Shown: positions 47,120 through 60,800, counted from the first letter of the stretch. The stretch: DNA of 64,000 nt from Takakia lepidozioides (GCA_030704615.1 CM060731.1:82998756-83062755); one strand, 5' to 3'. The notes: a model not told the origin generated them from the sequence alone. Numbers and translations are program-made.

Positions 47120-50100
47120 CTAGCACGAGAGAGAGGTAGAGTACCGTATTGGGTTCCACAGAGTAGACAGTGGAATCCCCACAGATCTCATAGTATATAG
47201 GACAATAGAAGAAGTGTTCTTCAGTTTCAATTTCATGGAGAGAGAGAAGATATTCATGTCATGTCAAGACATAGACAAGACTTAGTAAAAGTCATTGTCA
47301 AGAAAAATGACATAGCAGCCTCATTACAAGGCATTGTCAAACATCTCCTTACATGTACAATCCCAGAAAAAAGATCCTTAAATTACAAGGTATTCTTATA
47401 TCATCATGTTAACACTTCCCCTCCATAAATAGTTCATCTTAAATAAAAGAGACTGGATTTCAAAGTTCTTGAAATCATAGGGTGGGAGGGTGGGGTCTTC
47501 TAAAAAAACAAACACATAGCATGAGCATGTAGGGTTCTGAAGAATATATGCACGTTTGCATACAGTCAATCAATCAAAGTCTGAACCACTTTTAAATAAG
47601 AGCTGTACGTGTTCCAGTGGCTTACAACAACCAAACAGAGGGCAAATGTTGTGATGATCATACAAAAACCAGTAAGTCATTACCATGTCACATTCCCAAT
47701 CTCTGGGGGGAGCTTAAGAATACAGTTCGTAATCAAAAAAGCCCTTTAAAAATACTGGCTTGGTAATTCTTGGGTTCAAATAGCTTAAACAAGTATGTTG
47801 TAAGCTCAACAGGTCTTTGAGAAAACCATTCCAGCAGGCCTAAGAGTGAGAGCTTTGATGAAAACAATTCCCTATTACAGCTTTAAAGGACTTGTATGTT
47901 CCTAAAACCACAAGCTGAACTGATTGTACTTCCATAAGTAGATGCAGGGCTATGGTATGTATCCCAGGGCCTTATCCAGTCACTCTGCCAAGTTTTAGAG
48001 AGATCCTAAAAAATACCAGTCTGTAATCAGGTTATAATCTCCATGGGGGAGCCTGAAAGAATATATGTGTTCTTAAAAAGGCTTAACCCAATGCCTTACT
48101 TAATACATTCTAAACTGGTGAGGCATAAACAACACTGTCTGACTCTCCAAAAGGCCAGAAAACAGGTCTGGAAAAAGGCATCCAATGTCACACTTGCACC
48201 ACCAAACCCTTGTCATCACAACCAGCCCGAACCTTCACAATAAGGTCTGATTTCTAGGAGGCCCAGCCCATTTACTTCCCTGACTTAACAAATTTGGTTA
48301 CCAAGAACCAGAAATCAAAGTAAAGGTTTAAGGCATATCCCCCTGAAGCAGAAAATTGCAACAACGGCAGCTTGCAGCATATCTTATCCCTCCTGCAGTA
48401 ACCAAATCATCTGCAAGCCAAAGAGTTCATGCCAAGTGAAATCCCTCACCTGCGCCCGTCCCAAAAACAAACACAAAAAATGTTTTGTGCGTTAGTGAGG
48501 ATGCGCGAGGTGAATTACAGGATTTCACAGTTGCTATCCATGTCAGGTATGAGCCATACATGCAAAGATCACAGAACCAGCAGAAGAAAGCATAGATGTG
48601 ACACCACAAAGAACCTCAATCTTTTGTGGAGTAGGACGCTGCAGTGTTCATCATCTGAATTTGAACGAGCACAACAGAATGCAACGGGAGGAGAGTTGAG
48701 GACAGGTTGTATCCTGTAATACAGGCCGCTTCCCCACCTCCATAACCGCCGCTGCTTCATCAATGAGGAAAAAACGTAGGCAAACACAACAGTATGTCAT
48801 TTGCCATCGCGGGAGATGAAAGTGTCTGCCGTCATCGCGCGTTCAAAAAACAAGAACACACCTGTTCGGATCTTGCTGCTCGGGCATTCAGCCGCCATCG
48901 AGCATTCGTCCGCCATCGCCCTCTTCCAGAGAAAAAAACACGCACGATATCGTGCTGTGTCTAGGGCAAAAAGACACTTAAAGGAAAACCACCCGCGATT
49001 TCATCCACCATCCGGTATGGATGGTATCAGACCAGGATGAAAAATGGGCATTCAATAGGTTTAAATCAAAGGAGCATAAACCTAAAATGCATTGAAATGC
49101 ATATCTGCCTATAAATCATCCAGTTATGGTTATAACAGAAATTTCATCCAGTATGGATGAAACCTTAAAAATTGGGATTAAAAATATATAGTATTTCCAA
49201 AATAAGTATTATGGAAAAAAAATTGATAATCCCAAACAAGTAGTTGGAGAGAGGGAAGATACTATGTCTTGTCGGGACATGGATAGGACCAAACATGGTC
49301 ATTGTCAATTTTTACGACAAATCAACCTCATGAAGAGGCATTATCAGTCAAACTCCACTTCAAATCAGATCTTATGATGACCTCCATTACATTTCAAAGA
49401 CAAAGAATCTACCTGGTAGATTTCAATGACAAGAAAATACGGGTGGGAGGGTGGGATTACTTAGAAGATCCCCTCCTTATAATAATCCAGCTTTATATTC
49501 TAAGGAACAGTATGCTAAACAAGTGTTACCAGCCTGTTTTTATGTCTGTTTTAGAATTATAAGCTATGGGTGGCATCTAAGCAAACAATTAAATGTTTAC
49601 CTATATCATGCAATAGTACTGCTCATCTGGAACCCAAAAGTTCCAGCTATTTTCCATTAATCACACAACCGGGATATTAAATCATCTGGTTACTTGATAA
49701 TATAACCAATTTTTTAATAACAACAACCCAGAGCTTATCTGCTACATTTTTAGAACTTCTTGTAATCATGACATAGAGTCAAAACTCATTGCATTGTTTA
49801 GTAAGCTTGATTTCCCAGAACTGCTTTCTACTGCAGTATTCTGTATCAGAATATGCCATAGCTAGCAAAAAACAAACAGCTATTTTTTTTGTAACATAAA
49901 ATCCAGCGCCATGTTGTAGATTAATCAGTCTTTGATTACGAAGCAACAGCAGAGGCTTCTCTTTAAAACAACCAGACCTGGTTTAGGTCTGGGGTCATTA
50001 TGTTACAACCTTGACAAGGTATTTGCAAGGCAAAAAAGACTATTAATGAAGTTAAAAAAGGCCATAGTTCCCACACTTGTTCAAACCCTGGTGTTACACA

Positions 50101-52440
50101 GGTTTTGAATCGATAACATCTGAAAAAAACATATTGTGTAGCCTGATATTTTTATCAAGCCAGAGCAGCTGAAATCATTTAATCTAACCCAACTAAAGCT
50201 TGGAGGGTTTTTAGAAGAGCTCGATTCTGGGCCCCTACCAACTTATGTTTCTTGTGTGTCTTGGCATCAATCATGCCAGAGCAGAAATAGTGAGTCATGT
50301 GTTCTTTTTTTTGTAACCCACAAGCCATAAACAAGCTGTATATAATCTGTAATTATAGGAATCATATCCAGAGCCTAGTTTAGGCCTGATGACATCAGGT
50401 TTCTTACCTTAGCAGATTGTATGCAAGGTACAAAAAACACAGATGGAGTTCAGAAAGCCACAAATGTTCCATAGTATGAGTACATAAAGGCATACAGGGC
50501 CTTAGAACAAAACAAATGCAATGCTATGTCATATCAAAACCAGCCATAGCTAGAAAGATCAAACAAACAACAGTCTTTTTTGTAATCATACAATCCAGAG
50601 CCATGCTGGTAAGTATGATGTTAATCATTCTTTGGTCATCAAGCAACAGAAGAGGATTTTCTTCAAACACCAGGACCTGGTTTAGGTCTGGGGTCATTAT
50701 GTTACCACCTTAACAAGGTGTTTGCAAGGTAAAAAAGACATTTTAATGAAGTTCAGAAAGGCTATAGTGCCAATACATGTTCAAACCCCAATGTTACACA
50801 GGTTTTGAAGTCATAACATCTGAAAAAAAGGCTGTGTTGCCAGATATCAGAGCAGCTGATATCTTTAATCCAACCTACCAAGAGTCTATAAAGCCAGTAC
50901 ATGTTTTTCTAAAAAAAACAAAAGCTTGCTTTTAGAAGAGTAATTCTGGGTCCCCACCAGTCCATGTTTCTTGTGGAGCAGAAACAATGAGTCCTGTATT
51001 CTTTTATTGTAACCCAAAAGCCACAAACACAACCATATACAATCTGTAATTATAGAGTGACATGAAGAGGTAGCAGGTTACTTACCTTAGCAGATTGTAT
51101 GCAAGGTAAAAAAGGAAAGGGGGTTGAGAAAGCCACAGAGGTTCCATAGATTGAGCACATAAAGGCATACAGGGCTTAGTATAAACCAGATGCAAGCTCT
51201 GGCCTCTCCCATACCGTGTTGCTTGAAAGTGTACATATCAGAGTAGCAAATCGTGCTCTAAGCATGAAAAAAGAGCATATGTTTGGTCTGGAAACCCTAC
51301 TTCCAGTACCATATTTCAATGCAGCGGAAATCATAACCCAGAGTCCTTAATAGAATTCATGTGTTCTAAAAAGGCTCGCTAATGCACTTGCTGCTTCAAC
51401 ACAGAGATAAAGGTTGTAAGCATATCCAGATTGGTCAAGGTAGGGAGGCAAAAATGAGACATCTCCCTGGATAATCAGCTGATGTCGATGTCACTTCACT
51501 TACAGGTTTGTCATCAGTTTCAAGCTTCAAAAATCACATTAAGTGAGGACCCTCACCTGGTCCCATCACAAGCCCCCACAAGAACCAACAGGTTAGTGAG
51601 AATTGTGGAACCCCAGGTGAATCGGGTCTCATGCTTGTTATCGCTGTACAACATGAGTTCTAAAGCAAGAATCAATTCTAAACACAAGCAAGGTTATCCA
51701 CAACCTTAATCGATTGCGGAAGAGGACTCGACATCGCTCCAAGCACTTGACAATCAACAGCACAAACAAGCAATGGTTTGCTGAAATCTATGCGCATTTT
51801 AACAGGTGAAGAAACCCCCTGAGTTTTTATGAGCAGTGCTGAAACTTAATGATCCAGAGAGGATCTACAAGCAATCGGGCAGCCTAAGGTAGATTGCCCG
51901 CCAAGGGAATAGGCCACCATACTGAGGGAATTGAAGCACTGCCGCCGTTACGCATCCCAAGGGAGATGAGAAAGGACTGGAATCTTGCCAGAGTACTTGT
52001 AAGCAGCATTGAAGCGTCTCCATAGCCATCAAAATCATAAAATTCATGCTAAGAGATCCCTCTGACACCATCACTTCATCTCCCGTAGAAAAAACGCACA
52101 GTATCGTGAAAGTTTTATGGCAGGAGAGGAAATATGGCAAGCCATTGCGATTTCATCCATGTGGGATGAAAAATAAGGAATGAAAGGTGAATATTCCCCT
52201 GTTGTCATCGCCATGTCATCCAGCAGGGATGACATCCTAAAATCGATGACCAGAACCTGGCATTCATTAGGGTTAGATATAAATGACCTTAATAATCCAA
52301 AGGAACCAGGTAAAAAATGATAACCAGAATTAACATTTAATGGAATTCATCCATTATTAACTATATCCGGTATGGATGAAGATAGCAGAAAGTTAATTAT
52401 AGTTTAGTCAAAAATTACCTTAGTACCAAACCCTCTGGGT
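47120..52440. repeat. AT-rich non-coding block built of large duplications
   Basis: Two related long modules can be followed. 47,220-49,170 and 49,250-52,400 both begin with a GACATRGAYAGGAC-like phrase and GGGTGGGAGGGTGGG, and both end with ATTTCATCC...GTATGGATGA phrases. Within the second lies a clear tandem pair (listed separately). Only short random frames were found. Could be an old segmental duplication or the interior of a non-coding element. Confidence 0.55.
49855..51190. repeat. ~690-bp tandem duplication
   Basis: Copies about 49,855-50,547 and 50,548-51,190 share, in order, CATAGCTAG, GACCTGGTTTAGGTCTGGGG, GTTACACAGGTTTTGAA, TAACATCTGAAAAAAA, CCTTAGCAGATTGTATGCAA and CATAAAGGCATACAGGGC. 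Divergence of roughly 15-20 percent by eye suggests an old event. Confidence 0.85.
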
Positions 52441-52449
52441 TATGGAATA

Positions 52450-53060
52450 GGTTACCAACAGGATCCATGTACAGAGGGAGAGAGAGAGGGAGAGAGAGGG
52501 ACTGTTGAGGGGGGGGGGGGGGGGGCAGCTGCTCCAGTCACTTCCCCACCCCCCCACCGTTTTTTCTTTTTTCCCCCCTCAACAGTCCCTCTCTCTCCAC
52601 ATCCTGATGGGAGAGCGGGAGATAGAGGGAGAGAGGGAGAGAGGGAGAGAGTGGGAGAGATGAGGGAAGAAAAATAAAAAAGAAGGTTGGGGGGGGGGAG
52701 TGACTCAGCAACTGCTGCTGCTCAGTCACTTCCCCCCCCCCCCCCCCCCCCACCTTTTCGTTTTTTGTTTGTGGAATGGTGGGGGGTGCTGAAAGCAGCT
52801 TGCTGCTGCTTAGCCCCCCCCCCCCCGACCTTTCATTTTTTGGTTTTGGCAATGGTGGGGGGCGCTGAGAGCTGCAGCAGCTTGCTGCTGCTGCTCTCAG
52901 TCCCCCCCACCTTTTTTTTTTCTTTTTGGAATGGTGGGGGGCTGACAGCAGCAGCAAGTGCTGGTGCTCTCAGCACCCCCCCCCTCTTTTCATTTTTTGT
53001 TTATCAGCAGAGAGAGAAAGGGGGAGACAAAGATATAGAGACATAAAGATAGAGGGAGAG
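52450..53060. repeat. Alternating G- and C-tract repeats with GA microsatellites
   Basis: A run of 17 G (52,509-52,525) and one of about 20 C (52,732-52,751) occur with ~80-90-bp degenerate units. Each unit has a C-tract, a T-tract, a GGAATGGTGGGGG-like block and a GCAGCAGC/CTGCTGCTG block. GA-rich runs lie at 52,471-52,500, 52,607-52,660 and 53,008-53,075. Strong G-quadruplex and cruciform potential; also error-prone to sequence. Confidence 0.8.
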
Positions 53061-53155
53061 GAAGAGAGGGGAAGGGGGAGGGTCAGGCCTTGTTGGTTTT
53101 TGGCATGTGAAATCACACGGTAGTAGTGTTGTGGGCGCAGGGATAAGCTGGTAGT

Positions 53156-53822
53156 ATGGCAAAGGACAAGGAGAAGGCGCCGCCGAAGGAGCAGAAATTG
53201 CCTGCCGCTAAGGTAGGGAAGCTTGACAACGCTCCCGTCATTGACGGCCGTGTGACACGGTCCACTTGGTCCAAACTCACCAGCCCTATAGGCGGCTATG
53301 TGAGAGGACCAAGCCGTAAGGCCGTCGAGGCCTCCACGCCCTTGAAGGTTGAGGCTGGGGATGAGCCTCCACTTGAGGGTGGTGCACCCAATGTTCAGGC
53401 TAGGACGCCACCCCACGGGCTGATGGAGGGCCGTGACTTTTACGCGGGGAAGCGCATTCTCAGATCTGCCGCTAGGTATGGGCAACTTGATCTTAGCCCC
53501 ACCACCAATGCCTTTTCCCCTTCTTCTGCAGCCAAGAGGGCTTATAAGGGGGGGGGCTCAGAAGGGGGTGGGTTCCTCCTCACCTTGGGAGAAGAGGGAG
53601 GCTTCAAAGGAGGCCACAATAAGGTGGAAGGAGGAGGAAAGGAAGAGGGAGGAAGACAAGAAGAGGGAAGAGGGAAGAGGGAAATAAGGGGGCATGGGAA
53701 AGGGAGGGGGAAGAGGAGAGGGTGACACTGGCTATGGAGGGCCCCTTGCGAAGTCCGTCGCCTGAACGGTCAATGAAGAAGACCCTGGACTTTGGGGGGC
53801 CGCCTGCAAGCCTATTGGGTGC
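53156..53822 (+). pseudogene. Basic ORF truncated by LTR copy 3
   Basis: ATG at 53,156 (MAKDKEKAPPKEQKLPAAK) opens a Lys/Pro-rich frame of about 130 credible codons (RVTRSTWSKLTSPIGGYV, DFYAGKRILRSAARYGQLDL). It then enters a Gly/Glu-rich stretch after a G9 run near 53,549, where the reading frame probably shifts. A different frame is coding-like up to the LTR edge (SPSPERSMKKTLDFGGPPAS), so the 3' end has been displaced or deleted by the LTR. Possibly a gag-like or DNA-binding element protein; no family recognised. Confidence 0.4.
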
Positions 53823-54610
53823 TGTCGCGCGGCTTTTACTCACCCATCCCTTCGCTATCTGAGGCGGAAACTCCAAGATAGAAGAGTTGGAAATCTCTAA
53901 GTACTCAGCCCGCGCAGAACAATCAGTCATGACCTACAGCTAGTGTATCATGGGGGTGTTTCCTCTTTGTTTCCCTTTTGGCATTCATGTTAGCTACCTT
54001 ACCATTGATAATTAAGTATCAGTTTGCTTCATCAATTTATCAGATTCCATCAACCCATCCATTCATTCCACAGCTTCACTCAGATCTCTCTACACAGTGT
54101 GGTTGTATCGTATAAGTATCAGATTATGATTTATCAGGTATCAGGCCGAAGCCATTGTGTCTCTAATCTGCTCTACAATATCACTACAGTTTTGCATATA
54201 ACAAGCATCTACTAATCATCTCTCCTCCTTCACCGTGCTCTCCATCTTTGCTTCCGTTCTTACTCTCCGCCCGATCCTCTCTCTCTCCTGACGTGCTTCC
54301 AAGAATCATCCCCCAAAAAGCCCCCCACTCAGTCCTTGCTTCTCCCTTTATCTTCCTACCCGTGGCTCTAACCGTTTCCCTCACTAACCGTCGTCCGTGA
54401 ACTAACATGTTCCATTTGCAGGTGTTGTTCCCCATAGTCGTTCCCTGTCCTGCTCTCCGTTCCCTATGATCGTGACAGCTGTGTCAAGCTGTGACTGGCT
54501 GTGTGAAACTGTGACGGGCTGTGATTGGCTGTGCGACTGTGTTTGGCTGTGTCGGGCTGTGACTGGCTGTGTGGCTGTGTCGGCTGTGACGGGCTGTGAC
54601 GGGCTGTGTT
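53823..54610 (-). repeat. LTR copy 3 of the DNMT-associated family (truncated)
   Basis: Starts TGTCGCGCGGCTTTTACTC and closely follows copy 2 through the GGCTGTGA minisatellite (54,475-54,610), then homology stops. The ~65-100 bp corresponding to the other end (…GTCCCAGACA) is missing, as is any polypurine tract. Confidence 0.8.
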
Positions 54611-54834
54611 GGCGGGGGCTGCTATTTCATGAGCGGCATGAGCATGAGCGGAAAAAAAAAAAGCATGAGCAGACCATTGTGAGTCCATGGAAATAGGGTT
54701 AGGAGGCACGGAAATAGGGTCATGTGAAGTTGGAATGTGGCACCAGTGGACTTGAAATGCAACATTTTATTGCAAATTTTGTGGCAAGCCACGTCTATAC
54801 AAGTGTGTTCTAACTGTCATAGCCGGAATGGGCA

Positions 54835-57800
54835 CTACTCTCCTACACCCTCCGAGGAACTTGCCCCACCTTCTTCCTCATCCCCCTCATCCCCCTCATC
54901 CTCCGAGCTCTGTGATGCATCAGTTCCACTATGCCTCTCAAAAATCTCGTCCTCTCCTTGGGGGACTGTCCACCTCACCTCCTGGGAATCTTCTGCGTCT
55001 TCTCCCCCACTTTCCTCAGCAGAATCCAACACAAATCTACGAGCTCGACGGGCTCTAATAGCTGCTGCCTCCTCCCTCATCTTCATTTTCTTGAGGCTTG
55101 CCTCGTCTAAAATCTGCTGTACACGACTACGTTCGGAACACCTCCTAATGGACACCGAAGCAAGCCGGGCAGCATAAGTAGGAAGGATGTACTCCCTTTC
55201 TGGACTAGGCATGAAATCCCCCCTGGCAAAAAAAGGCACGTTCCTCCTGCCCATGAACTCCGGTGTAGACGTCCCTCCGGCAGTACTTGGCATCCTACAG
55301 TAAGAACAAATCCACTTGAAGAATGTCAATACCAGCACAACCAGAAAGGGTTTTCAATGAAATAAGAGAGCGGAGGGAGGTGCCTCACAAAATCTGGAGG
55401 CAACTTACAATGCCACCACTCACTCGTAAACCGGGGGCTCCTCGGCCTCGATCCCAACTTCCTCCCCCTGCTCCTTCTCGGATTTTTCCTCATCCTCCGA
55501 GGATGCCTCTTCCTCTTTCGGCAGACGTTCAGCCGCTGCAAGTTCCGAGTTGTGGAGGGCAGTATCTGGCTCGAAGGCGAACACATGCCTGTCGGACAAC
55601 GTCCCTGCCCACATTGAAGCACCTGAGGAACAAAGCGGGCGGTTAATAGCTTGCGGCATGCAATTGCAATGGGGCCAGGGGACAAACTGAGCACGTGAAG
55701 GCTTACCCGTGCCGCATGTGAGGTCCAGAATCCGCCCTTGGACATCCGAGCACGTCTCCATGAGGGTTTGGATGAAAGCAGGGCTCCGGGTCCGGCTGTA
55801 CCGCCACGGTTTGCCTGTCTTTGTGTCCTTCGGCATACTAGAGTGGGGCACATAGTTGTAGAGGACATCGTAGGTTACAGGGTCCACAGCGGCATCAACA
55901 AGACGACCGTCGTTGCGGAATTTGAACGTAGACCCTCTCTTCACAAAGCAATATGCCTCAAACACCAATGTCTGCACATCCAACAAAGAAGGGATCAATT
56001 CCAGGGTCTACTTAACATACACCACAATATGAAGTGAATGCAATAGATTGATAACTTACACTTTGGCCCTCTGTTCGCAACCCCTGCGTACTGATGCAGA
56101 ACCATTTTCTGAGGAGGACCGGGGTGACACTTTTCGGTGTCCACCTTGCCACCGCATTCTCTGTGGTCTTCCCTCTCGTGGCAAGGACAACCACACATCC
56201 ACCGTCATCCAGAAGCATCCCCGCCAGCCCAAACCCGGCTTTCCAGTAGTCCTCAGTAAACCTGTTCCAGGTGGGCACACCATCCAGGCCCTCCAACAGC
56301 TCCCCATCTGGAATGTCGAGGAGAATCATGTCGCAAGCTCTCTCCACCTCAACCCCCCCCGAGTGCTCTTGCAATTCGTGCTCACAGCCGTGAAGAATTC
56401 CATCATGGCTTCAAAACCAGGGGTGTCTTTAGGCTCTGTACCGGCAGCCCTCTTCTTGGCTTTCCCCTTCTGCTCCGCCAGAGACTTGTTGTGTGCCACC
56501 TTCTTCGCCCTGGCAGCGAGAGCGTCAAGGAAGCTCTCATTGACGCATTGGATGATGGTTGGAGGTTCTAGCTTTGGCCTGTGCGTAAACGTCACCGCCG
56601 AATACCGCCGTGTAGGCTCGCCCTCAAATGCCAACTTCTTGGCAGAGCCAGTCCCACTCCGAACTGACTTGGGAACCCGGACGACCGGTGACTGGGTAGG
56701 AGCAACAGCAGTCGCAGGACCTTGAACAAAATCGGCGTCGGAGTCACTCTCTTGGGTCCCCTCCTGCGCCTCCTCCGATGCCCCGATGGTTTTCTTCTTT
56801 TTGGGTGTTACTGCAGTCACCTGTTTCCTTGTCCTTTTCCTTTGACCTTTACTCTTCTCATGCAATTTCTCCTGAATTCCTGCCTGAGCAAGCTCTGCCG
56901 CTTTCCTGGAGTTCGCAAGCGCTTTTGCCTCTTTTGCACCCAACGGAGGCAGCGGAGCCCGGTTTCGTCGGAATTCAGCATCCAGCTTCAATTGAAACTC
57001 GGATGGGTCGAGCGAGCCGGGCGGAAGGTCCACATACCAAGGGCAATCACGCAAATGTTCCAGATGCCACTCCTTCACAATATCGTCAGTGTACATGGAG
57101 TCAGCCCCAGGGTTCCTCCATGCCAGGAAGAATGGTGGCTCGAAAGACAGATGACCTTTCTCCAAAAGCGAGAACTTACAGTACCTGCATTCATGAAAAA
57201 CACAATGAGGTCCGAAAATGGCTAAGTCTCTGAACGGCAATAGGGCCTACAACTGGAATATGGCGCCGAATTTCCACTTCAGGGCCACCCAGTCTAGGGA
57301 CTTAGCCCGAAAATGGCTAAGTCCCTCGACGGCAATAGGGCCTAGAACTGGAAAACGGCGCCGAATTTCCAGTTCCGGGCCAGCCAGTCTAGGGACTTAG
57401 CCCGAAAATGGCTAAGTCCCTGGACGGCAATAGGGCCTAGAACTGGAAAACGGCGCCGAATTTCCAGTTCCGGGCCAGCCACACTAGGGACTTAGGCCGA
57501 AAATGGCTAACTCCCTGAACGGCAATAGGGCCTAAAACTGGAATATGGCGCCGAATTTCCACTTCAGGGCCAGCCAGTCTAGGGACTTGGGCCGAAAATG
57601 GGTAAGTCCCTGAACGGCAATAGGGCCTGGAACTGGAAAATGGCGCCGAATTTCCAGTTCCGGGCCAGCCAGTCTAGGGACTTAGCCATTTTCGGAGCCC
57701 TGACTGGAAATTCGGCGCCATTTTCCCTAACACCACTTGAGGCCTCTAACATCCTGCAATGCCAGGACTTGAAAGAACGGCAGCGCGTATGTACCTGTAC

Positions 57801-60800
57801 AGAAGGCGCATTGCTGCTTTGTCCGCGTTCGGCTGGTCGGTGAACTCGTGGCTCCGGCGAGCATCTGCTATCTCCCGAAAGAATAGGTTGGTTTTGTAGA
57901 GCAGAAAGTACCTCGTCACATAGTCACGTAGGCTCTCTGCTGCAGGAGATATCTCCATCTTGAACTGATGTGCTTGTGTGTCCAGCTGCTCTTGCGCATT
58001 CGTCGTCACCTGTGGAGATTGTCCATCAGATCGCTTTCCTCAAAAAATACAATGAATCCACCCCCTACTAGAGTACAAGCCCCAAACGAAGCGTGGGGAA
58101 GTACCTGAAACCACCATGTCATGCGGTTCATCCACATGTCGAATGTGGGGTCAGAGAGTTTGTCCGGTTTGGGGAAGCTCCACATGTCCCTGGTACTTTG
58201 GGAACCATTCCAGATTTGGAGCCACCGGGTCTGTCCAACCACCCAGCATATTCGTAAGCGCCAAACACCACAAAAAGGAGTTGTTGCCACCACAATTTGG
58301 TTAAGAATGTATCACCTTTTCTGTTGCATCCACACAGGATGTGGCTAGACGATGGAGCTTCTCCAATGTCATCGTGGGCTTCAGAGCGCGAGAGTAGTGC
58401 TTCCCCACCTCCACCAGAAAGTCGGCACCAAGGGCGGGATCAGCTATGGCCACGTACTTTACCATCCGCGACTTGTACTTTATGCGGGCCCTCACCTCCG
58501 CAGCTTTGACATACGATTCGAGTTCCGGGAGGGTTGGATTCTTCTCCTCTGACTCCATGTAGAACCTCCGCGCATGTGCCAAATCCTGCTGTATTTTCGT
58601 CTGTCGAAAAGGCGCACATAAGATTAGAGATCCTGCTCAACACAATTTCTTCTATTGGGGGAGGAGAGACAAATTAGCTCAACAAAACTGTGAGGAGCTT
58701 TACCCGAAATATGTAGTCCACCATGGCGTCGACGCTCAGCCTATACCAGGTTCTGTCTGCCTTTGCCTCCGACTTGCGCAGGAGGTCGGCACTGAGGGAA
58801 TTGGCAAACTCTTGCACCCCCTGCTTCCCGACATCCTTCACTCGGAAGAGCATATGGGACAAGTTCGTGGCAATGAAGGCATTCTCAGTCACCCTGCAGT
58901 GCCACATTTCCATCAAACAATACTGAAATGGGAATTTTCATCATATATGAGGATTCGCAATGAAATGACTTCCAAATTCAAAGTCCAAAAGCGAGAGGGG
59001 TTGTAGCTTACGAGTTGATGTCGGCCATTGCAGCTTTGAGAAGACTGCGATCTTTGGGCCCCGCAACCTTCAGCACAACACAATCGACGGCGAAATGCCA
59101 ATCGAGATCGTTGGGGTGGGCTTGGGCAATGTGCTCCATCCATGCCAGGAGGCGATGATTGCCGTCCCACACGTAGAACATCTTACCGGACATGTGCTGG
59201 AAAAGAGGATCACTAGCAATCGATCTCTCGAACTCCTCATTTCGCGTTTGCCAATGGGGACCCCATTTGTCCACCTCATCGGAAGTGTGGGCACGGGAAG
59301 CTCCGTGGTCGTTCTCAATGGAAACGTAAAAGGCGGCAGACCCCATTCGATATCCATCCCGGAAAGAGAATTTCAGCTTGTCGATATCGCCTGGCAGGGC
59401 AGGTCTCACCACCTGCAATGACACCAAGCGGCAAAGGGGAATTCGAAGCTTGGCCGGGTACACCATGCCCCCCAGCACCCTGCCAATGTTGCTGTGGGTT
59501 GCCTCCAACATCTTGGCAGCGGCCAACTTCATATCCGCCTCAGACATGACGTCTGCTGCAGAGGGGTTTTCCGGCAGCCCACCAGGACCGCCAAATCCAG
59601 CCTGTATGCTCCGGGTTTGGGGCCTGGGGATGTCCGGGAGGATGTCATCCTGGTCAGAAACCTCCATGTCGTCCTCCTCAACAGGGTCAGCCACCTGCGA
59701 AACAACCTCCAGCACTCTGTCGTCTCTACTGCCCTCTCCCTGGCTTCACCTCGAACTTGCACAATCCGTGCTCTTTCAGGTGTTCTTTCCTCTCCTCCAC
59801 TCTCCACCGTATGGGTAATTGCGGGGGCTGCTCTTGCCCGCGATGGTCTAACCGGTGTGCTACTGCCTCTCTGTGGTGTCTTGTAGGGATCCACCGTCTC
59901 TGTGGGTCCCTCGCTTACATTGGCATCTGTCATTTGGGCACCCCTGGCCTCTTCAGCTGCCTTTTGTCTTTCCTCCTGGCTAGCATTCTGTCTCGTCTGT
60001 TCTTTTGCCCTCTCTTTTGCCCTCTCACGGGCTTTCTGTTTCTTACTAGGGCTAGCAGCAGGGGAGCCCTCCAGGACGACCACCTTTGATTGAGGCGAAC
60101 TGAAACCCTCGCGCGCACTGCTCACTCCCCCCTCCGCAGCCCGTGACTGCTCTCTCGCCGGGGATTGCATGTGCTTAGCTTTCTTCTTTTTCTTTGCGTG
60201 GGCGGGCCCTACTGCATGTGCATGAACAACCTCCATTGCCGGATCTGCTGTCCTCATGTCCTCACGCCCTTCACCTGCCATGCCGCCTGCACCAACCTCC
60301 CCAATGCCTACTCTGTCGTAATCTCGTTGCAAGTCCTCCCGTCCACCAACAAAAGGTTTAAGTTTGCCCTCTCGCCCCAAGTTGGGCGATTCAAACATGC
60401 GATGAGTTGGAGCTGTCGATGATACCACCAGCGTGCCGGGCTCGTCGTCACTCTGTCATTGACAAAAATCGTGAAAACCAACATCGGTGCAAAAAGCAGC
60501 ATCGCAACGAGCAGCGCAACCACCATAGCAACAATCATGTAGCAAAAATGAAAACATAACAAGTTTAGGAAGTATGGAGAGCCATGCAACAACAATGAAA
60601 ACAAATGCAACCATTGCCTAAGAATGACATGCACAAGCAGCCTTCTCCAGAGCTGCCGGATTTGCACACGCATTGCAAACAATCTAAGGTTCACTCAACT
60701 ATCTAAAGTTCACTCATACAGCAAAGCCAGGATGAAGATGCAAAAAACAAAGCGAAAGCAAAAAATAAATCGAACAAACCGAAAGCAGAAGTGGCTTGCC

